Shown here: piece by piece, positions 16,544-25,490 of the stretch | Layout: each line of letters begins with the position of its first letter | How positions within the stretch are numbered: the stretch's first letter is position 1 | Origin: Pseudomonadota bacterium | Lineage (GTDB): Bacteria; Pseudomonadota; Gammaproteobacteria; Ga0077536 | DNA length: 64,000 nucleotides | Assembly: GCA_016719885.1 (NCBI GenBank) | Contig: JADJYF010000017.1 | Coordinates: forward strand, 37,142 to 101,141 | Direction: 5' to 3' | The notes under the pieces: model-generated | Told to the model about the DNA's origin: nothing | The model's database searches: none | The model's input: the letters and a program-made list of their open reading frames with translations, nothing else | Made by a program: the position numbers and the translations under genes

Positions 16544-17344
16544 ATGACCGCCAAGACCCTGCTCGTGACCGGCGCCACGGATGGCATCGGCTTCGAAACC
16601 GCGCGTGCGCTGCTCGGCGCTGGTCACACCGTGCTGGTGCATGGTCGTCACCGCCAGCGCGCCGAGGACGGCGTCGCGCGGCTCGCCGCGGCGGGCGGCG
16701 CGGCGCTGCCGGTATGGGGTGATTTCGCGCATCTCGCCGAAGTGCGGGAGCTGGCGACGCAGGTGCGCGCGCTGACGCCCAAACTCGACGTGCTGATCAA
16801 CAACGCCGGGCTCTACGCCAAGACGCGCAGCATGACGGTCGACGGTTTCGAACTGACCATGGGCGTCAATCATTTCGCGCCGTTCCTGCTCACCCATCAC
16901 CTGTTGCCGCTGCTCGGCGCGACGCCGGGCGCACGCATCGTCAACGTCAGTTCCATGACCCATGACGGCGCGGCGTTGGCGATGGACGATCTCGACCTCA
17001 CGCGTGGCTGGAGTGCCTATGGCGCCTATGCGACGTCCAAGCTCGCCAACGTGTTGTTCACGCGCGCGCTGGCGGTGCGTCACGCCAGTGTCACGGCCAA
17101 CGCCCTGCACCCCGGCGTCATCGGCACCAAGCTTTTGAAGTCGGCGTTTGCGATGCGCGGCGCGGCGCCGGCCGACGGTGCGCGCACCTCGGTGTTTCTT
17201 GCCACGTCTCCCACGCTGGCCACGGTCACCGGCGCCTATTTCGACGACTGCCGCCAACGCGACGCCGATCGTCGCGCGCGCGACAGCCGCTTGGTCGACG
17301 CATTGTGGAATGCATCGCAGGAACGCCTCGCGGCCTGGCTGTAG
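16544..17344 (+). CDS. Short-chain dehydrogenase/reductase
   Basis: The 266-residue SDR has the cofactor motif TGATDGIG (9-16), NNAG (86-89), the catalytic serine in VNVSS (133-137) and Y162-x3-K166 in AYATSK. The substrate loop and the C-terminal part (ANALHPGVIGTKLLKSAF) resemble the retinol-dehydrogenase-like/WWOX group that acts on lipophilic carbonyls. Its stop codon TAG at 17342 is the first triplet of a family A palindrome, so the repeat defines the 3' end of the gene. Confidence 0.9.
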   Translation: MTAKTLLVTGATDGIGFETARALLGAGHTVLVHGRHRQRAEDGVARLAAAGGAALPVWGDFAHLAEVRELATQVRALTPKLDVLINNAGLYAKTRSMTVDGFELTMGVNHFAPFLLTHHLLPLLGATPGARIVNVSSMTHDGAALAMDDLDLTRGWSAYGAYATSKLANVLFTRALAVRHASVTANALHPGVIGTKLLKSAFAMRGAAPADGARTSVFLATSPTLATVTGAYFDDCRQRDADRRARDSRLVDALWNASQERLAAWL

Positions 17345-17362
17345 GTGCGAATTCATTCGCAC
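17342..17362 (+). repeat. Palindromic repeat family A, copy 2 (left arm of pair)
   Basis: The core GTGCGAATTCATTCGCAC is preceded by TAG, which is the SDR stop codon. It pairs as an inverted neighbour with the copy at 17385-17406, 22 bases away, in a BIME-like arrangement. Confidence 0.9.
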
Positions 17363-17384
17363 ACTGAAAGGCGCGCCGTGGCGT

Positions 17385-17406
17385 GTGCGAATGAATTCGC
17401 ACCTAC
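17385..17406 (-). repeat. Palindromic repeat family A, copy 3 (right arm of pair)
   Basis: This is the inverted partner of the copy at 17342-17362, reading GTGCGAATGAATTCGCAC followed by CTAC. The pair could fold as a large cruciform or hairpin at the end of the SDR transcript. Confidence 0.9.
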
Positions 17407-17532
17407 GGATATGGCGCGAACGGCGTTGAGCCCCCTGCCCGCCAAGACTTGCGACGACTTGGCGAAGTGCAGACAATCGAACGCGCCCCGGGGCTCGCGC
17501 CCTGCCCTATGCACCCAATCGAGGAATGATTC

Positions 17533-17814
17533 ATGACCGCTTATGTCGTCGTTCACGCCACCGTGAAGAATGCCGAGAAACTCGCCGAATACGGCGCCGC
17601 CGCCGCGCCGACGGTGGCGAGCTTCGGCGGCGAATTCGTGTGCCGCGGTGCGAGCGAAGTGCTGTCGGGCGCCAACCCGCACGGCGTGATGGTGATCCTG
17701 AAATTCCCGGACCGCGCCACCGCCACCGCCTGGTACAACTCGCCCGCATACCAGGCCGCGATCCCGGCACGCACCGAAGGCATGGACAGCGTGTTCATCC
17801 TCGGCGGCGAATAG
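17533..17814 (+). CDS. DUF1330 small protein
   Basis: This 93-residue ferredoxin-like alpha/beta protein is of the DUF1330 family. AYVVVHATVKNAEKLAEYGA opens the first strand-helix, then GGEFVCRGASEVL, and RATATAWYNSPAYQAAIPAR gives the conserved WYNSPxYQ motif. The family resembles dimeric antibiotic-biosynthesis-monooxygenase folds; its biochemical role is unknown. A GAGGA ribosome site lies 8 bases before the ATG. The esterase gene starts 20 bases after its stop, so the two are likely one transcript. Confidence 0.9.
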   Translation: MTAYVVVHATVKNAEKLAEYGAAAAPTVASFGGEFVCRGASEVLSGANPHGVMVILKFPDRATATAWYNSPAYQAAIPARTEGMDSVFILGGE

Positions 17815-17834
17815 TCAGCGACGGTCGCGCCGCC

Positions 17835-18779
17835 ATGCCTCTCGATCCCCAATGCCAGGCCCTGGTCGATGCCGCGGCGCGCAGCGGCTCGCCCTTCGAC
17901 AGCAGCGATCCGCGCGCCGCACGGCGCGGCTACGATGCCGGCACGCTGGTCTATCGTCACGACACGCCGCCCTTGAACAGCGTCGCGAACGTGGTGTTCG
18001 CCGGCCCCACCGACAACATCAGGGTGCGCATCTATCGCCCACGGGGTGTCGCTGCACCGGCGCCGGCGCTGGTGTATTTCCACGGCGGCGGCTGGGTGGT
18101 CGGCAATCTCGAATCCCACGATCACCTGTGTCGCTACCTCGCGGCCCAGGCGCGCGTGGTGGTGGTGGCGGTCGATTACCGGCTCGCGCCCGAGCACAAG
18201 TTCCCGGCTGCCTTCGATGATTGCGTGGCTGCGGTGCGCTGGGTGGCGGCCAGCGCCGACGAACTCGGGGTCGACGCCAAACGCCTGGCGGTGGGCGGCG
18301 ATTCCGCCGGCGGCAGCCTGGCGGCGGCCTGCGCGCTGGCGATCCGCGACGAGGCGTGGCCGATGCTGCGCCTGCAGCTGTTGCTCTACCCGTCGACCGA
18401 TTTCACCGCCGACACCGCCTCGATGCGCGAAAACGCCAGCGGCTACCTGCTGACGCGCGACGCCATGGAGCAGTTCATCGACTGGTACCTGCCGACGCGC
18501 ATCGCGCGCACCGATCCGCGCGCCTCACCGCAGCTCGCGCCCGATCATTCCGGCCTGCCGCCGGCGTGTATCCTCAGCGCCGAATTCGATCCGCTGCGCG
18601 ATGAAGCGCACGTCTATGCCGACACCCTGGAACACGCCGGGGTGGCGGTGGAGCGCAAGTGTTACGCCGGCATGGTGCATGGATTCATGCGCATGGGCGG
18701 CCGCGTGGATCGCGCCTTGACCGCGCTCGACGACGCCGCCGCGGCGCTGCGCCGCGCGCTGTTGGTCGACGGCGGCTGA
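17835..18779 (+). CDS. HSL-family carboxylesterase (alpha/beta hydrolase 3)
   Basis: The 314-residue hydrolase is of the hormone-sensitive-lipase group: the oxyanion motif HGGG at 83-86, catalytic S157 in GDSAG (155-159), D252 in EFDPLRDE and H282 in GMVHGF. Such esterases act on short- or medium-chain esters in the cytosol. It follows DUF1330 by 20 bases and precedes an FAD monooxygenase by 38 bases. The gene trio, with the dienelactone hydrolase after it, reads as a small catabolic operon for an aromatic or cyclic ester, but the substrate is unknown. Confidence 0.92.
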   Translation: MPLDPQCQALVDAAARSGSPFDSSDPRAARRGYDAGTLVYRHDTPPLNSVANVVFAGPTDNIRVRIYRPRGVAAPAPALVYFHGGGWVVGNLESHDHLCRYLAAQARVVVVAVDYRLAPEHKFPAAFDDCVAAVRWVAASADELGVDAKRLAVGGDSAGGSLAAACALAIRDEAWPMLRLQLLLYPSTDFTADTASMRENASGYLLTRDAMEQFIDWYLPTRIARTDPRASPQLAPDHSGLPPACILSAEFDPLRDEAHVYADTLEHAGVAVERKCYAGMVHGFMRMGGRVDRALTALDDAAAALRRALLVDGG

Positions 18780-18817
18780 ATCGCCATCGCGCCAGCAAGG
18801 TCCGCGAGGCTCGAGAC

Positions 18818-20047
18818 ATGACGGCATCAGGTTCGGGCAAGGGCCGGGTCATCATCATCGGCGGATCGATGGCCGGCCTGTTCGCGGCCGTGACCCTGCG
18901 CAGCCTGGGCTGGCAGGCCGACATCTACGAACGCGCCGGCGAAGCGCTGGCCAACCGCGGCGCAGGCATCGCCACCCATGACGAGCTCTACGCCGCGGTG
19001 CGCGATGCGGGCATCGATCTGCGCGAAGAAATGGGGGTGCGCTCCAAGGGCCGCATCATGTTCGACCGCGACGGCGCGCTGCTCGGCAGCCACGACCTGC
19101 CGCAGATCATGACCTCGTGGGGACTCATCTATCGATTCCTGCGCGCACAGGTCGACGATGCCCACTACCACAACGGTCATACGCTGTGCGGCATCGAGCA
19201 GCGCGGTGAACGCGTGGTGGCGGTGTTCGACAACGGCGTGCGCGTCGAAGCCGATTGGCTGCTGGGCGCGGACGGCACGCGTTCCAGCGTGCGCGGCATC
19301 GTCGCGCCCGAGGCGCCGGCGCAATACTGCGGTTATTTCGGCTGGCGCGGACTCATCGACGAAGCGCTGGTAGCGCCGGCAGTGCTGGCGCAGTTCGATC
19401 AGCGCATGGCCTTCGCCATGGCGCCGGGCGGGCATTGGCTGGGCTACCTGGTGGCCGGCCCCGACGATGCCCTGGAACCCGGCCGGCGCTGGTACAACTG
19501 GGGTTGGTATCGCACCGCCAGCGCCGCGACGCTGCGCGACCACCTGACCGACGCCGGCGGTCGCCACCATGAAAATGGCATCCCGCACGATCTCATCCGC
19601 GCCGAATTGATCAGCGCCATGCGCGCTGAAGCGCACGCCTGGCTGCCGCCACAGGTGCAAACGGTGATCGATGCCACCGCGCGGCCGTTCCTGCAGGGCA
19701 TGTACGACTTCTGCGCGCCGCGTTTCCTGTACGACCGCGTTGCACTGCTCGGCGACGCGGCCGCCACCGCGCGCCCCCATTGCGGCATGGGCGTGTCGAA
19801 AGCGGCGGTCGATGCCGCGACCTTCGCCCGCGCGCTCGACCAGGGCGGCGACGCGCTCGCGGCGTGGCAGGATGCGCGTCTCGCCTATGCGCGCGCGACC
19901 GTGGCCTGGAGTCGCGATCTCGGCAGCTACATCGGCCCGCAGCCCGACGACGCCGCGCATCGCGCCAAGGCCTTGCACCATCAGCGGCCGGCGGTGCTGC
20001 TGGGCGCCACCGCCGCCAGCGACTATCGGCGTTACGTCTACCGGTAA
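18818..20047 (+). CDS. FAD-dependent monooxygenase (2,6-dihydroxypyridine/aromatic hydroxylase type)
   Basis: The 409-residue group A flavoprotein monooxygenase has a Rossmann start VIIIGGSMAGLFAAVTLRS (11-29, GGSMAG for the ADP moiety), the DG motif in LLGADGTRSSVR and the GD motif in ALLGDAAATARPHCGMGVSKA. The sequence IYERAGEALANRGAGIATHDEL and the overall pattern resemble 2,6-dihydroxypyridine hydroxylase. These enzymes hydroxylate aromatic rings ortho to an existing hydroxyl using NAD(P)H and O2. It sits in a run of same-strand catabolic genes, between the esterase and the dienelactone hydrolase, which would fit successive attack on one ring compound. Confidence 0.85.
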   Translation: MTASGSGKGRVIIIGGSMAGLFAAVTLRSLGWQADIYERAGEALANRGAGIATHDELYAAVRDAGIDLREEMGVRSKGRIMFDRDGALLGSHDLPQIMTSWGLIYRFLRAQVDDAHYHNGHTLCGIEQRGERVVAVFDNGVRVEADWLLGADGTRSSVRGIVAPEAPAQYCGYFGWRGLIDEALVAPAVLAQFDQRMAFAMAPGGHWLGYLVAGPDDALEPGRRWYNWGWYRTASAATLRDHLTDAGGRHHENGIPHDLIRAELISAMRAEAHAWLPPQVQTVIDATARPFLQGMYDFCAPRFLYDRVALLGDAAATARPHCGMGVSKAAVDAATFARALDQGGDALAAWQDARLAYARATVAWSRDLGSYIGPQPDDAAHRAKALHHQRPAVLLGATAASDYRRYVYR

Positions 20048-20124
20048 CCAGTTCGGCGGCAGGCACGGGGCTATACTGACGGCCACAGTCTCCACCCTTT
20101 TTCCCACCCTCGGAGAAGCGATTC

Positions 20125-20829
20125 ATGGCAAATGTTGAACTGACCGCAGCCGACGGCTTCAAGCTCGGCGCCTATGTCGCCAAGCCCAAGGGCGATGCCC
20201 AGGGAGGCGTGGTGGTCATCCAGGAAATCTTCGGCGTCAATCACCACGTCCGCGCCGTGGTCGACGGCTATGCGGCGGCCGGCTATGTCGCCATCGCCCC
20301 GCAGATCTTCGACCGCGTCGAACGCAACGTCGAACTCGGTTACACCGAACAACCCGATTTCGATAAGGGCCTGCGCATCGCCTTTCAGGATCTCAAGATT
20401 GCCGACACCCTGCTCGACCTGCAGGCCGCCATCGACCATGTAGCCAAGTTCGGCCGTGTCGGCGTGGTGGGCTATTGCTTCGGCGGATTGTTGACCTGGC
20501 TGTCGGCCTGCGCACTGGACAAGGTCGCGGTGGCGTCCTGCTACTACGGCGGCGGCACCGCCAAGGAAGCCCAACGCCGGCCGCGCTGCCCGGTGATGAT
20601 GCATTTCGGCGAAAAGGACAAGCACATCCCCATGAGCGATGTCGAGACCATTCGCCGCGCGCAGCCCGATGTGCAGATCTTCGTCTACGACGCCGACCAC
20701 GGCTTCAACTGCGATGAACGCGCCAGCTACGACGAAACCAGCGCCTCGATCGCGCTCGATCGCACGCTGAACTTCTTCGAGAAGCACATGAACTTCGATC
20801 CCGATTCGACGGTGGTGATGCCGCGCTGA
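20125..20829 (+). CDS. Dienelactone hydrolase family protein
   Basis: The 234-residue alpha/beta hydrolase has the cysteine nucleophile of dienelactone hydrolases, C118 in GYCFGG, with D165 in FGEKDKHIP, H192 in DADHGFNCD and the helper E34 in IQEIFGV. DLH opens dienelactones made in chlorocatechol ortho-cleavage. Many chromosomal homologues have unknown lactone or ester substrates. The start is supported by a GGAG site 11 bases upstream. It is the last gene of the plus-strand catabolic run that begins at the DUF1330 gene. Confidence 0.92.
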   Translation: MANVELTAADGFKLGAYVAKPKGDAQGGVVVIQEIFGVNHHVRAVVDGYAAAGYVAIAPQIFDRVERNVELGYTEQPDFDKGLRIAFQDLKIADTLLDLQAAIDHVAKFGRVGVVGYCFGGLLTWLSACALDKVAVASCYYGGGTAKEAQRRPRCPVMMHFGEKDKHIPMSDVETIRRAQPDVQIFVYDADHGFNCDERASYDETSASIALDRTLNFFEKHMNFDPDSTVVMPR

Positions 20830-20938
20830 GCGGCAACGGGCGCGAAACTTGGTCAGGCTTAGGCCGATTCATCGCACTCGCGCCGCACGGCGCAAAATGC
20901 AGCAACCTGACCCACAACGACGAGCCTGCAAGTCCGCC

Positions 20939-21925
20939 TCACGGCGCGCGCAGGAACCTGAACGTCAAGGGATAACGAAAGCGGTGCCCGGCGCGCGCCT
21001 GGGTGGCCGCCTCGATGCTCATCACCACCTGCATCAACAGCACCAGCGGCAGCATCAGCAAGCCGATGAGGGCCATGCTCAAGGTGAACGCGATCAGCAG
21101 GTAGACCAGTATCGAGAGCTGGAAGTTGAGCGCTTCGCGGCCGTGCTCCTCGACGAACGGCGACGCGCTGCGCACGCGCAGCCAGTGCACCGCCATCACC
21201 ACCAGGTGCGCAAGCGGCAGCGGGTAGGCCAGCAGGCCGAGCAGGTGAGCGCGGCGCGCGAGACGGCGATCGTCGGGTGCGACCACCGACTGCGGCGCCG
21301 GCGGCGCCGGGTTGCCGAGCAGCGTAAGCACGCCGGCCACCGCCGCTATCCAGCCCGCCAGCAGCATGAACACGCCGAACGTCACCCCCACCGCGTAGTC
21401 ACCGATGTCGTCGTTGATGGTCACTTCGGCCTTGTCCAGCGCGGCGCCGTCATCGCGCTGCGCGGCGAGCGTCACATCGAGCACGATGCGGCCATCGGCG
21501 GGCGCCGCGAATTTCGCAAAGTCGTAATGCAGACTCAGATGGCCGTCACCGGCCTTGGCGATGCGCGCATGTTGATGCCGCGCGGCGCCTCTCGCGGTGT
21601 TGCGTGTTTCTTCCAGCAGCACGCGGCCGGCGCTGTCGCGCACGCGGATCGTGGCCGGCACCGCGGCCGCGCTGGACGTCGAGGCCTGCTCGCTCGCCTT
21701 CAGCGCGATCAGCAAGGCCACGCGCGCATGGCGCCGCGGTTCGACTTCGACCGTCACCGCTTGCAGGGGCGCCGCGGGCGACACGGGCAGCACGCGCGGC
21801 GCCTGCCCCTGCCAGGTGTGCCAGGCGGCCTTGCCGAGCGGCGCGCAGCTGCCGATGACACACAGGATGCCGGCAACGGCGGCGATGAGGGCTTTACGGT
21901 TCATACGGGCGAGGGCGGCATTCAT
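20939..21925 (-). CDS. Membrane protein with C-terminal DUF4870 domain
   Basis: The 328-residue protein begins with a signal-anchor helix (KALIAAVAGILCVIGSCAP), followed by a soluble region of about 150 residues rich in Ala and Arg, likely periplasmic. A membrane helix lies at about 190-210. The C-terminal part is of the DUF4870 type: LLGLLAYPLPLAHLVVMAVHWLR, EEHGREALNFQLSILVYLLI and a last helix pair. The DUF4870 motif (E-x-HxREALNFQ) is clear. The function of the family is unknown. The ATG at 21925 gives the longest conserved N-terminus; an ATG 21 bases downstream is the alternative. Confidence 0.75.
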   Translation of the reverse strand: MNAALARMNRKALIAAVAGILCVIGSCAPLGKAAWHTWQGQAPRVLPVSPAAPLQAVTVEVEPRRHARVALLIALKASEQASTSSAAAVPATIRVRDSAGRVLLEETRNTARGAARHQHARIAKAGDGHLSLHYDFAKFAAPADGRIVLDVTLAAQRDDGAALDKAEVTINDDIGDYAVGVTFGVFMLLAGWIAAVAGVLTLLGNPAPPAPQSVVAPDDRRLARRAHLLGLLAYPLPLAHLVVMAVHWLRVRSASPFVEEHGREALNFQLSILVYLLIAFTLSMALIGLLMLPLVLLMQVVMSIEAATQARAGHRFRYPLTFRFLRAP

Positions 21926-22088
21926 GGCGCGGCATTGTAGGGGATAAGTCGCGCACGGCACGCGGTCGACGCGCGTTGTGCATTCGCGCATCATTTGCCG
22001 CCAGACGGCGCGGCGTGCAGCGCGCCACGTTTCCATCCCGTGCGCACCCGGGCGACCGTGCCACGCTGTTTCGCGCTTGCCTCACACC

Positions 22089-23732
22089 ATGACCAACACC
22101 TCATCATCGACCCACGACGCACGCGGCTGGTGGGAGCGCAATGTGCTCGCGCTCGGCCGCGAGATGCGCTTGTCCTACCTGCCGCCGCTGATGGTGTACG
22201 TGGCGGCCGGCATCTCCGGCCTGACCGGCATCGTCGGCACGTTCTTCGTCAAGAGCTACCTTGGCCTGTCGGCGGAATTTCTCGCCGCGCTCGGCTTCTG
22301 GGCCGGCCTGCCGTGGGCGCTCAAGATGCCGCTCGGCCACCTGGTCGATCTCATGTGGAAATGGAAAGGCCTGCTGGTGGTGCTGGGCGCGGCGCTGATC
22401 GCGACCAGTCTCGGCATCATGATTGGCCTGCTGTCCGCGCCCGACGCCATGCGCGCGGTGATGCCGGCCGAGGCCTGGTACGTGTTGACGGCGCTGCTGG
22501 CGCCCATCGGCTATGTCATTCAGGACGTGGTGGCCGATGCCATGACGGTCGAGGCCGTGCCACGCGTCGATGCCGATGGCCGTAGTCTGCCCAACGAGCA
22601 GCGCACGCTCATGCACACCACCATGCAGACCCTCGGCCGTGTCGCCATCATCGGTGGCGGCGTGCTGGTGTCATTGGTCAACGTGGTGCTGCTGGCGGGC
22701 GTCGAAAGCCTGCCGCCCGACGGCAAACTCGCCGCCTACCTGCGCATCTACGAATACGCCATGCTGATCCCCTTGGTGTCGGTGCTGGGCGTGGCGCTCG
22801 CCGGCCGCATTCGCCGGCGCGATGAAAAGCGATTGGCGGCGCGCGGCTTCAGCGCCGCGCAGATCGACAACCTCATGAGCGTGCACGGCGAACGCCCCGA
22901 GGTGAACTGGTCGATACTGCTCGGCGGTCTCGGCTTCGCCTGCGTGTCGCTGACGGTCGGCCTGCTGGGCGTACCGGGTGCGCAGGAGATCGTGTTCGGC
23001 GCTTCGCTCAGCATCGTGCTGTTCCTGATGTGGCGCCTGTTGGGCGCGCTCGACGCCGATGCGCGCGCCACCCTGGTCGGCACCGCGGTGGTGATCTTCG
23101 TGTTCCGCGCCATGCCCGGCCCGGGCCCGGGTTCGACCTGGTGGATGATCGACCAGCTGCACTTCGATGAATCCTTCCTGGCGCGGCTGTCGGCCATCGC
23201 CAGCGTGCTGACCCTGGCCGGCCTGTTCCTGTTCCGGCGTTTCATGGCCGAGCGCCCGATCACACGCATCGTCGCCTTCCTCACCGTCGCCGGCACCGTG
23301 TTGTCGCTGCCGGTGCTCGGCATGTACCACGGCCTGCACGAATGGACCGCCGCGCATACCGGCGGCGTGGTCGACGCGCGTTTCATCGCGCTGGTCGACA
23401 CCGCGCTGGAATCGCCGCTCGGCCAGATCTCGATGGTGCCGATGCTGGCCTGGATCGCGCGCTCCGCGCCGGACAATCTCAAGGCCACCTATTTCGCGGT
23501 GATGGCGTCGTTCACCAATCTCGCGCTGTCCGCCTCGCAGCTCGGCACCAAGTATCTCAACCAGGTGTTCGAAGTCACCCGCGAAGTGACCGACCCCAAG
23601 ACCCACGTGGTGAGCGTGCCGGCCGACTACAGCCAGCTCGGCGATTTGTTGCTGACCTGCACCTTGATTGGTCTCGTGGTGCCGCTGGCGGCGATCGTGC
23701 TGGTGCGGCTGCTGGCACTGAAGAGCGCATGA
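22089..23732 (+). CDS. BT1/MFS-type membrane transporter
   Basis: The 547-residue polytopic protein has about 12-14 hydrophobic segments and an MFS/BT1 (folate-biopterin transporter) layout: GISGLTGIVGTFFVKSYLGL, FLAALGFWAGLPWALKMPLG with the LVDLMWKWKGLLVVLGAA loop, and APIGYVIQDVVADAMTVEAV. The QDVxADAM-x-VE pattern is characteristic of BT1-like transporters in plastids, kinetoplastids and bacteria. The substrate (a pterin, folate or organic acid) is not deducible. It diverges from the DUF4870 gene and is followed by a family B palindrome. Confidence 0.75.
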   Translation: MTNTSSSTHDARGWWERNVLALGREMRLSYLPPLMVYVAAGISGLTGIVGTFFVKSYLGLSAEFLAALGFWAGLPWALKMPLGHLVDLMWKWKGLLVVLGAALIATSLGIMIGLLSAPDAMRAVMPAEAWYVLTALLAPIGYVIQDVVADAMTVEAVPRVDADGRSLPNEQRTLMHTTMQTLGRVAIIGGGVLVSLVNVVLLAGVESLPPDGKLAAYLRIYEYAMLIPLVSVLGVALAGRIRRRDEKRLAARGFSAAQIDNLMSVHGERPEVNWSILLGGLGFACVSLTVGLLGVPGAQEIVFGASLSIVLFLMWRLLGALDADARATLVGTAVVIFVFRAMPGPGPGSTWWMIDQLHFDESFLARLSAIASVLTLAGLFLFRRFMAERPITRIVAFLTVAGTVLSLPVLGMYHGLHEWTAAHTGGVVDARFIALVDTALESPLGQISMVPMLAWIARSAPDNLKATYFAVMASFTNLALSASQLGTKYLNQVFEVTREVTDPKTHVVSVPADYSQLGDLLLTCTLIGLVVPLAAIVLVRLLALKSA

Positions 23733-23800
23733 GCATGCCGACCGGGGTTGGGCACAGGAAGACCAGACTGGCGTCGGACGCGCGGAGAGTGCCTGGATTC

Positions 23801-23824
23801 GTGGGTCAGACTTCAGTCTGACAT
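23801..23824. repeat. Palindromic repeat family B, copy 1
   Basis: A palindrome with core GTCAGACTTCAGTCTGAC preceded by GTGG. Read on the minus strand it supplies the last codons and the TGA stop (23813-23815) of the hvfC reading frame. It lies between the convergent BT1 transporter and hvfC genes. Confidence 0.9.
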
Positions 23825-24594
23825 CTCACGCACACCCAACACGATGTGCCGCTGGCGCAGGTCTTCGAGGATCTCCTTTCCCGCGCGCAGGAATGGTTCA
23901 TCGCAGTCCCGACCCATCTCGGCGGCCAAGGCCTCGAGCACCTGCGCGCCGCGGCCGTGCTCCGCGCCATCCAACATTTCCAGCAGGCGCGCCGTCAGCG
24001 CGTTCAACTCGAGATATCCGACGCGGTCGTCGAGGTCACGCCAGGCGACGAGATAGGTTGGCGCTTCATTGCCCGGCGTTTCGTCGCGATAGCGGTGCAC
24101 CGGGAACTCGTAGCGCAGCATCCACAGCAGCGGGTTCAACACCGGCAGGCCGTCGAGCAGGAGGCCGTCGCGCTCGATGCCATCGAGCGTGATCTCGGTG
24201 CTGTCTATCGACAGCGCATAGTCCACCCATTCCCAGTGGGCGAGTTCCAGCAGGTAGGGCGGGTCCGCGGGTGACGGGCGCGTTGTTCGAGAAACCTCAG
24301 GAATTCGCGCGGCATGGATTGGAACAAGGGGTCGTGCATGTCGTGATCGCGAAAGAATTGGCGTGCGAGGCGATGCCACAGGCAGGCGTCGAGCCGCGAC
24401 TTCAGCACCGGGAACATGTTGCCCATCACGCGCTCGACATTGCCGAACACGAGTTCGGCGTAGAGCCGCATGCGCTCCAGCGGTATCGCGGCGGGCGGCG
24501 TGGCGTGCTCGGGGTCACGCACGTAGCCGGTGAAGGCGCGCTGGAAGGCCACCAGGCCGGGCGCGTCGCAGCCCTGGTGTATCGACTCAGACAT
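23813..24594 (-). pseudogene. hvfC: HvfC/BufC-like DUF2063 partner protein, frameshifted
   Basis: This is a DUF2063 protein, the partner that delivers the precursor peptide to the MNIO enzyme in bufferin-type RiPP pathways. The N-terminal half (MSESIHQGCDAPGLVAFQRA through MPREFLRFLEQRA) and the C-terminal half (RPSPADPPYLLELAHWEWVD through EILEDLRQRHIVLG) are both well conserved but lie in different frames. They meet near 24270, where one base is missing within a short C/G-rich stretch. Nothing else is damaged, so a sequencing error is as likely as a mutation. The start overlaps the hvfB end by 8 bases. The terminal residues and stop are encoded by a family B repeat. Confidence 0.85.
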
Positions 24595-25450
24595 GGGCGA
24601 ACCTCCGCATGCGCGGTGCGCGGTGATGGGCCTGGGCGGCCGCGATGATCTCCACTTCCTTGACCGCCTCGGCAAGCGGCGGTATGTCGAAATCGCGCTC
24701 GAGCAAGGTCGGGAACACGCCGTGCTCGGCATAGGCGAGCTCGAGCAGTTGCCATACCGGTTCGATGACATCGGCGCCGTGGGTGTCGATGCGCAGATGT
24801 TCCGATTCGTAATGATGGCCGGCGACGTGCGCATAGACGATGCGCTCACCCGGCACCGCGCGCACGAAGGCCGCGGCATCGTAGCCATGGTTGATGCTGT
24901 TGACGTAGATGTTGTTGAGGTCGAGATGCAGCAGGCAATCGGCTTCGCTGAGCACCGCGTTCAGGAATTCGATTTCCGTAAGATCGGTGGCGGGCTGCGC
25001 GTAGTAAGACACGTTTTCCACCGCCATGCGCATGCCGAGCATGTCCTGCGCCTGGCGTATGCGCGCCGCCACGTGGCGCACGGTCTCCTGCGTGAAGGGC
25101 AAGGGCATGAGGTCGTACAGATGCGCGTGGTCGCCGCAGTAGCTCAGGTGTTCCGAGTAGCAGCGCGCGCCGACCTCGGCCAGGAAGCCGCGCAGGCGGC
25201 CGAGAAACGCCGCGTCCAGCGGCGCGTGGCCACCGAGATTCAGTGCCAGGCCGTGGCATACCAGCGGTACACGCTCGGCCAGCGCGCGGAACTTGCGGCC
25301 GCCGGCGCCGCCGACGTCCATCCAGTTTTCCGGCGCCACCTCCATGAAGTCGATGGTGGACGGCACGGCGTCCAGCAAATCGTCGAAATGCACGCGTCGC
25401 AAACCGAGACCCGCACTGTCGCGCGGTAATGATGGGAGCTTCGAAGTCAT
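24587..25450 (-). CDS. hvfB: MNIO (DUF692) RiPP-modifying iron enzyme, HvfB/BufB-like
   Basis: The 287-residue TIM-barrel protein belongs to DUF692, multinuclear non-heme iron-dependent oxidases (MNIOs) that rewrite cysteines in ribosomal peptides, for example the thiooxazoles of copper-chelating bufferins. Family landmarks are visible: GLGLRRVHFDDLL, FMEVAPENWMDVGG, LVCHGLALNLGG, CYSEHLSYCGD, AVENVSYYA, LLHLDLNNIYVNS and YAHVAGHHYE. They supply the His, Glu, Asp and Asn ligands of the iron cluster. It lies 40 bases after a secreted Cys-rich precursor gene and overlaps the DUF2063 partner by 8 bases. The three form one minus-strand operon. Confidence 0.93.
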   Translation of the reverse strand: MTSKLPSLPRDSAGLGLRRVHFDDLLDAVPSTIDFMEVAPENWMDVGGAGGRKFRALAERVPLVCHGLALNLGGHAPLDAAFLGRLRGFLAEVGARCYSEHLSYCGDHAHLYDLMPLPFTQETVRHVAARIRQAQDMLGMRMAVENVSYYAQPATDLTEIEFLNAVLSEADCLLHLDLNNIYVNSINHGYDAAAFVRAVPGERIVYAHVAGHHYESEHLRIDTHGADVIEPVWQLLELAYAEHGVFPTLLERDFDIPPLAEAVKEVEIIAAAQAHHRAPRMRRFAHV

Positions 25451-25490
25451 CAGGTCGCCCTCGTGACAGTGCGGGTCGTGACGGCGTGGC

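Noticed and set aside
20830..20938. Further family B palindrome in the gap after the dienelactone hydrolase
   Set aside because: Short matches such as GGTCAGGCTTAGGCC and CCTGACCCACAA are present but do not form a palindrome; too weak to list.
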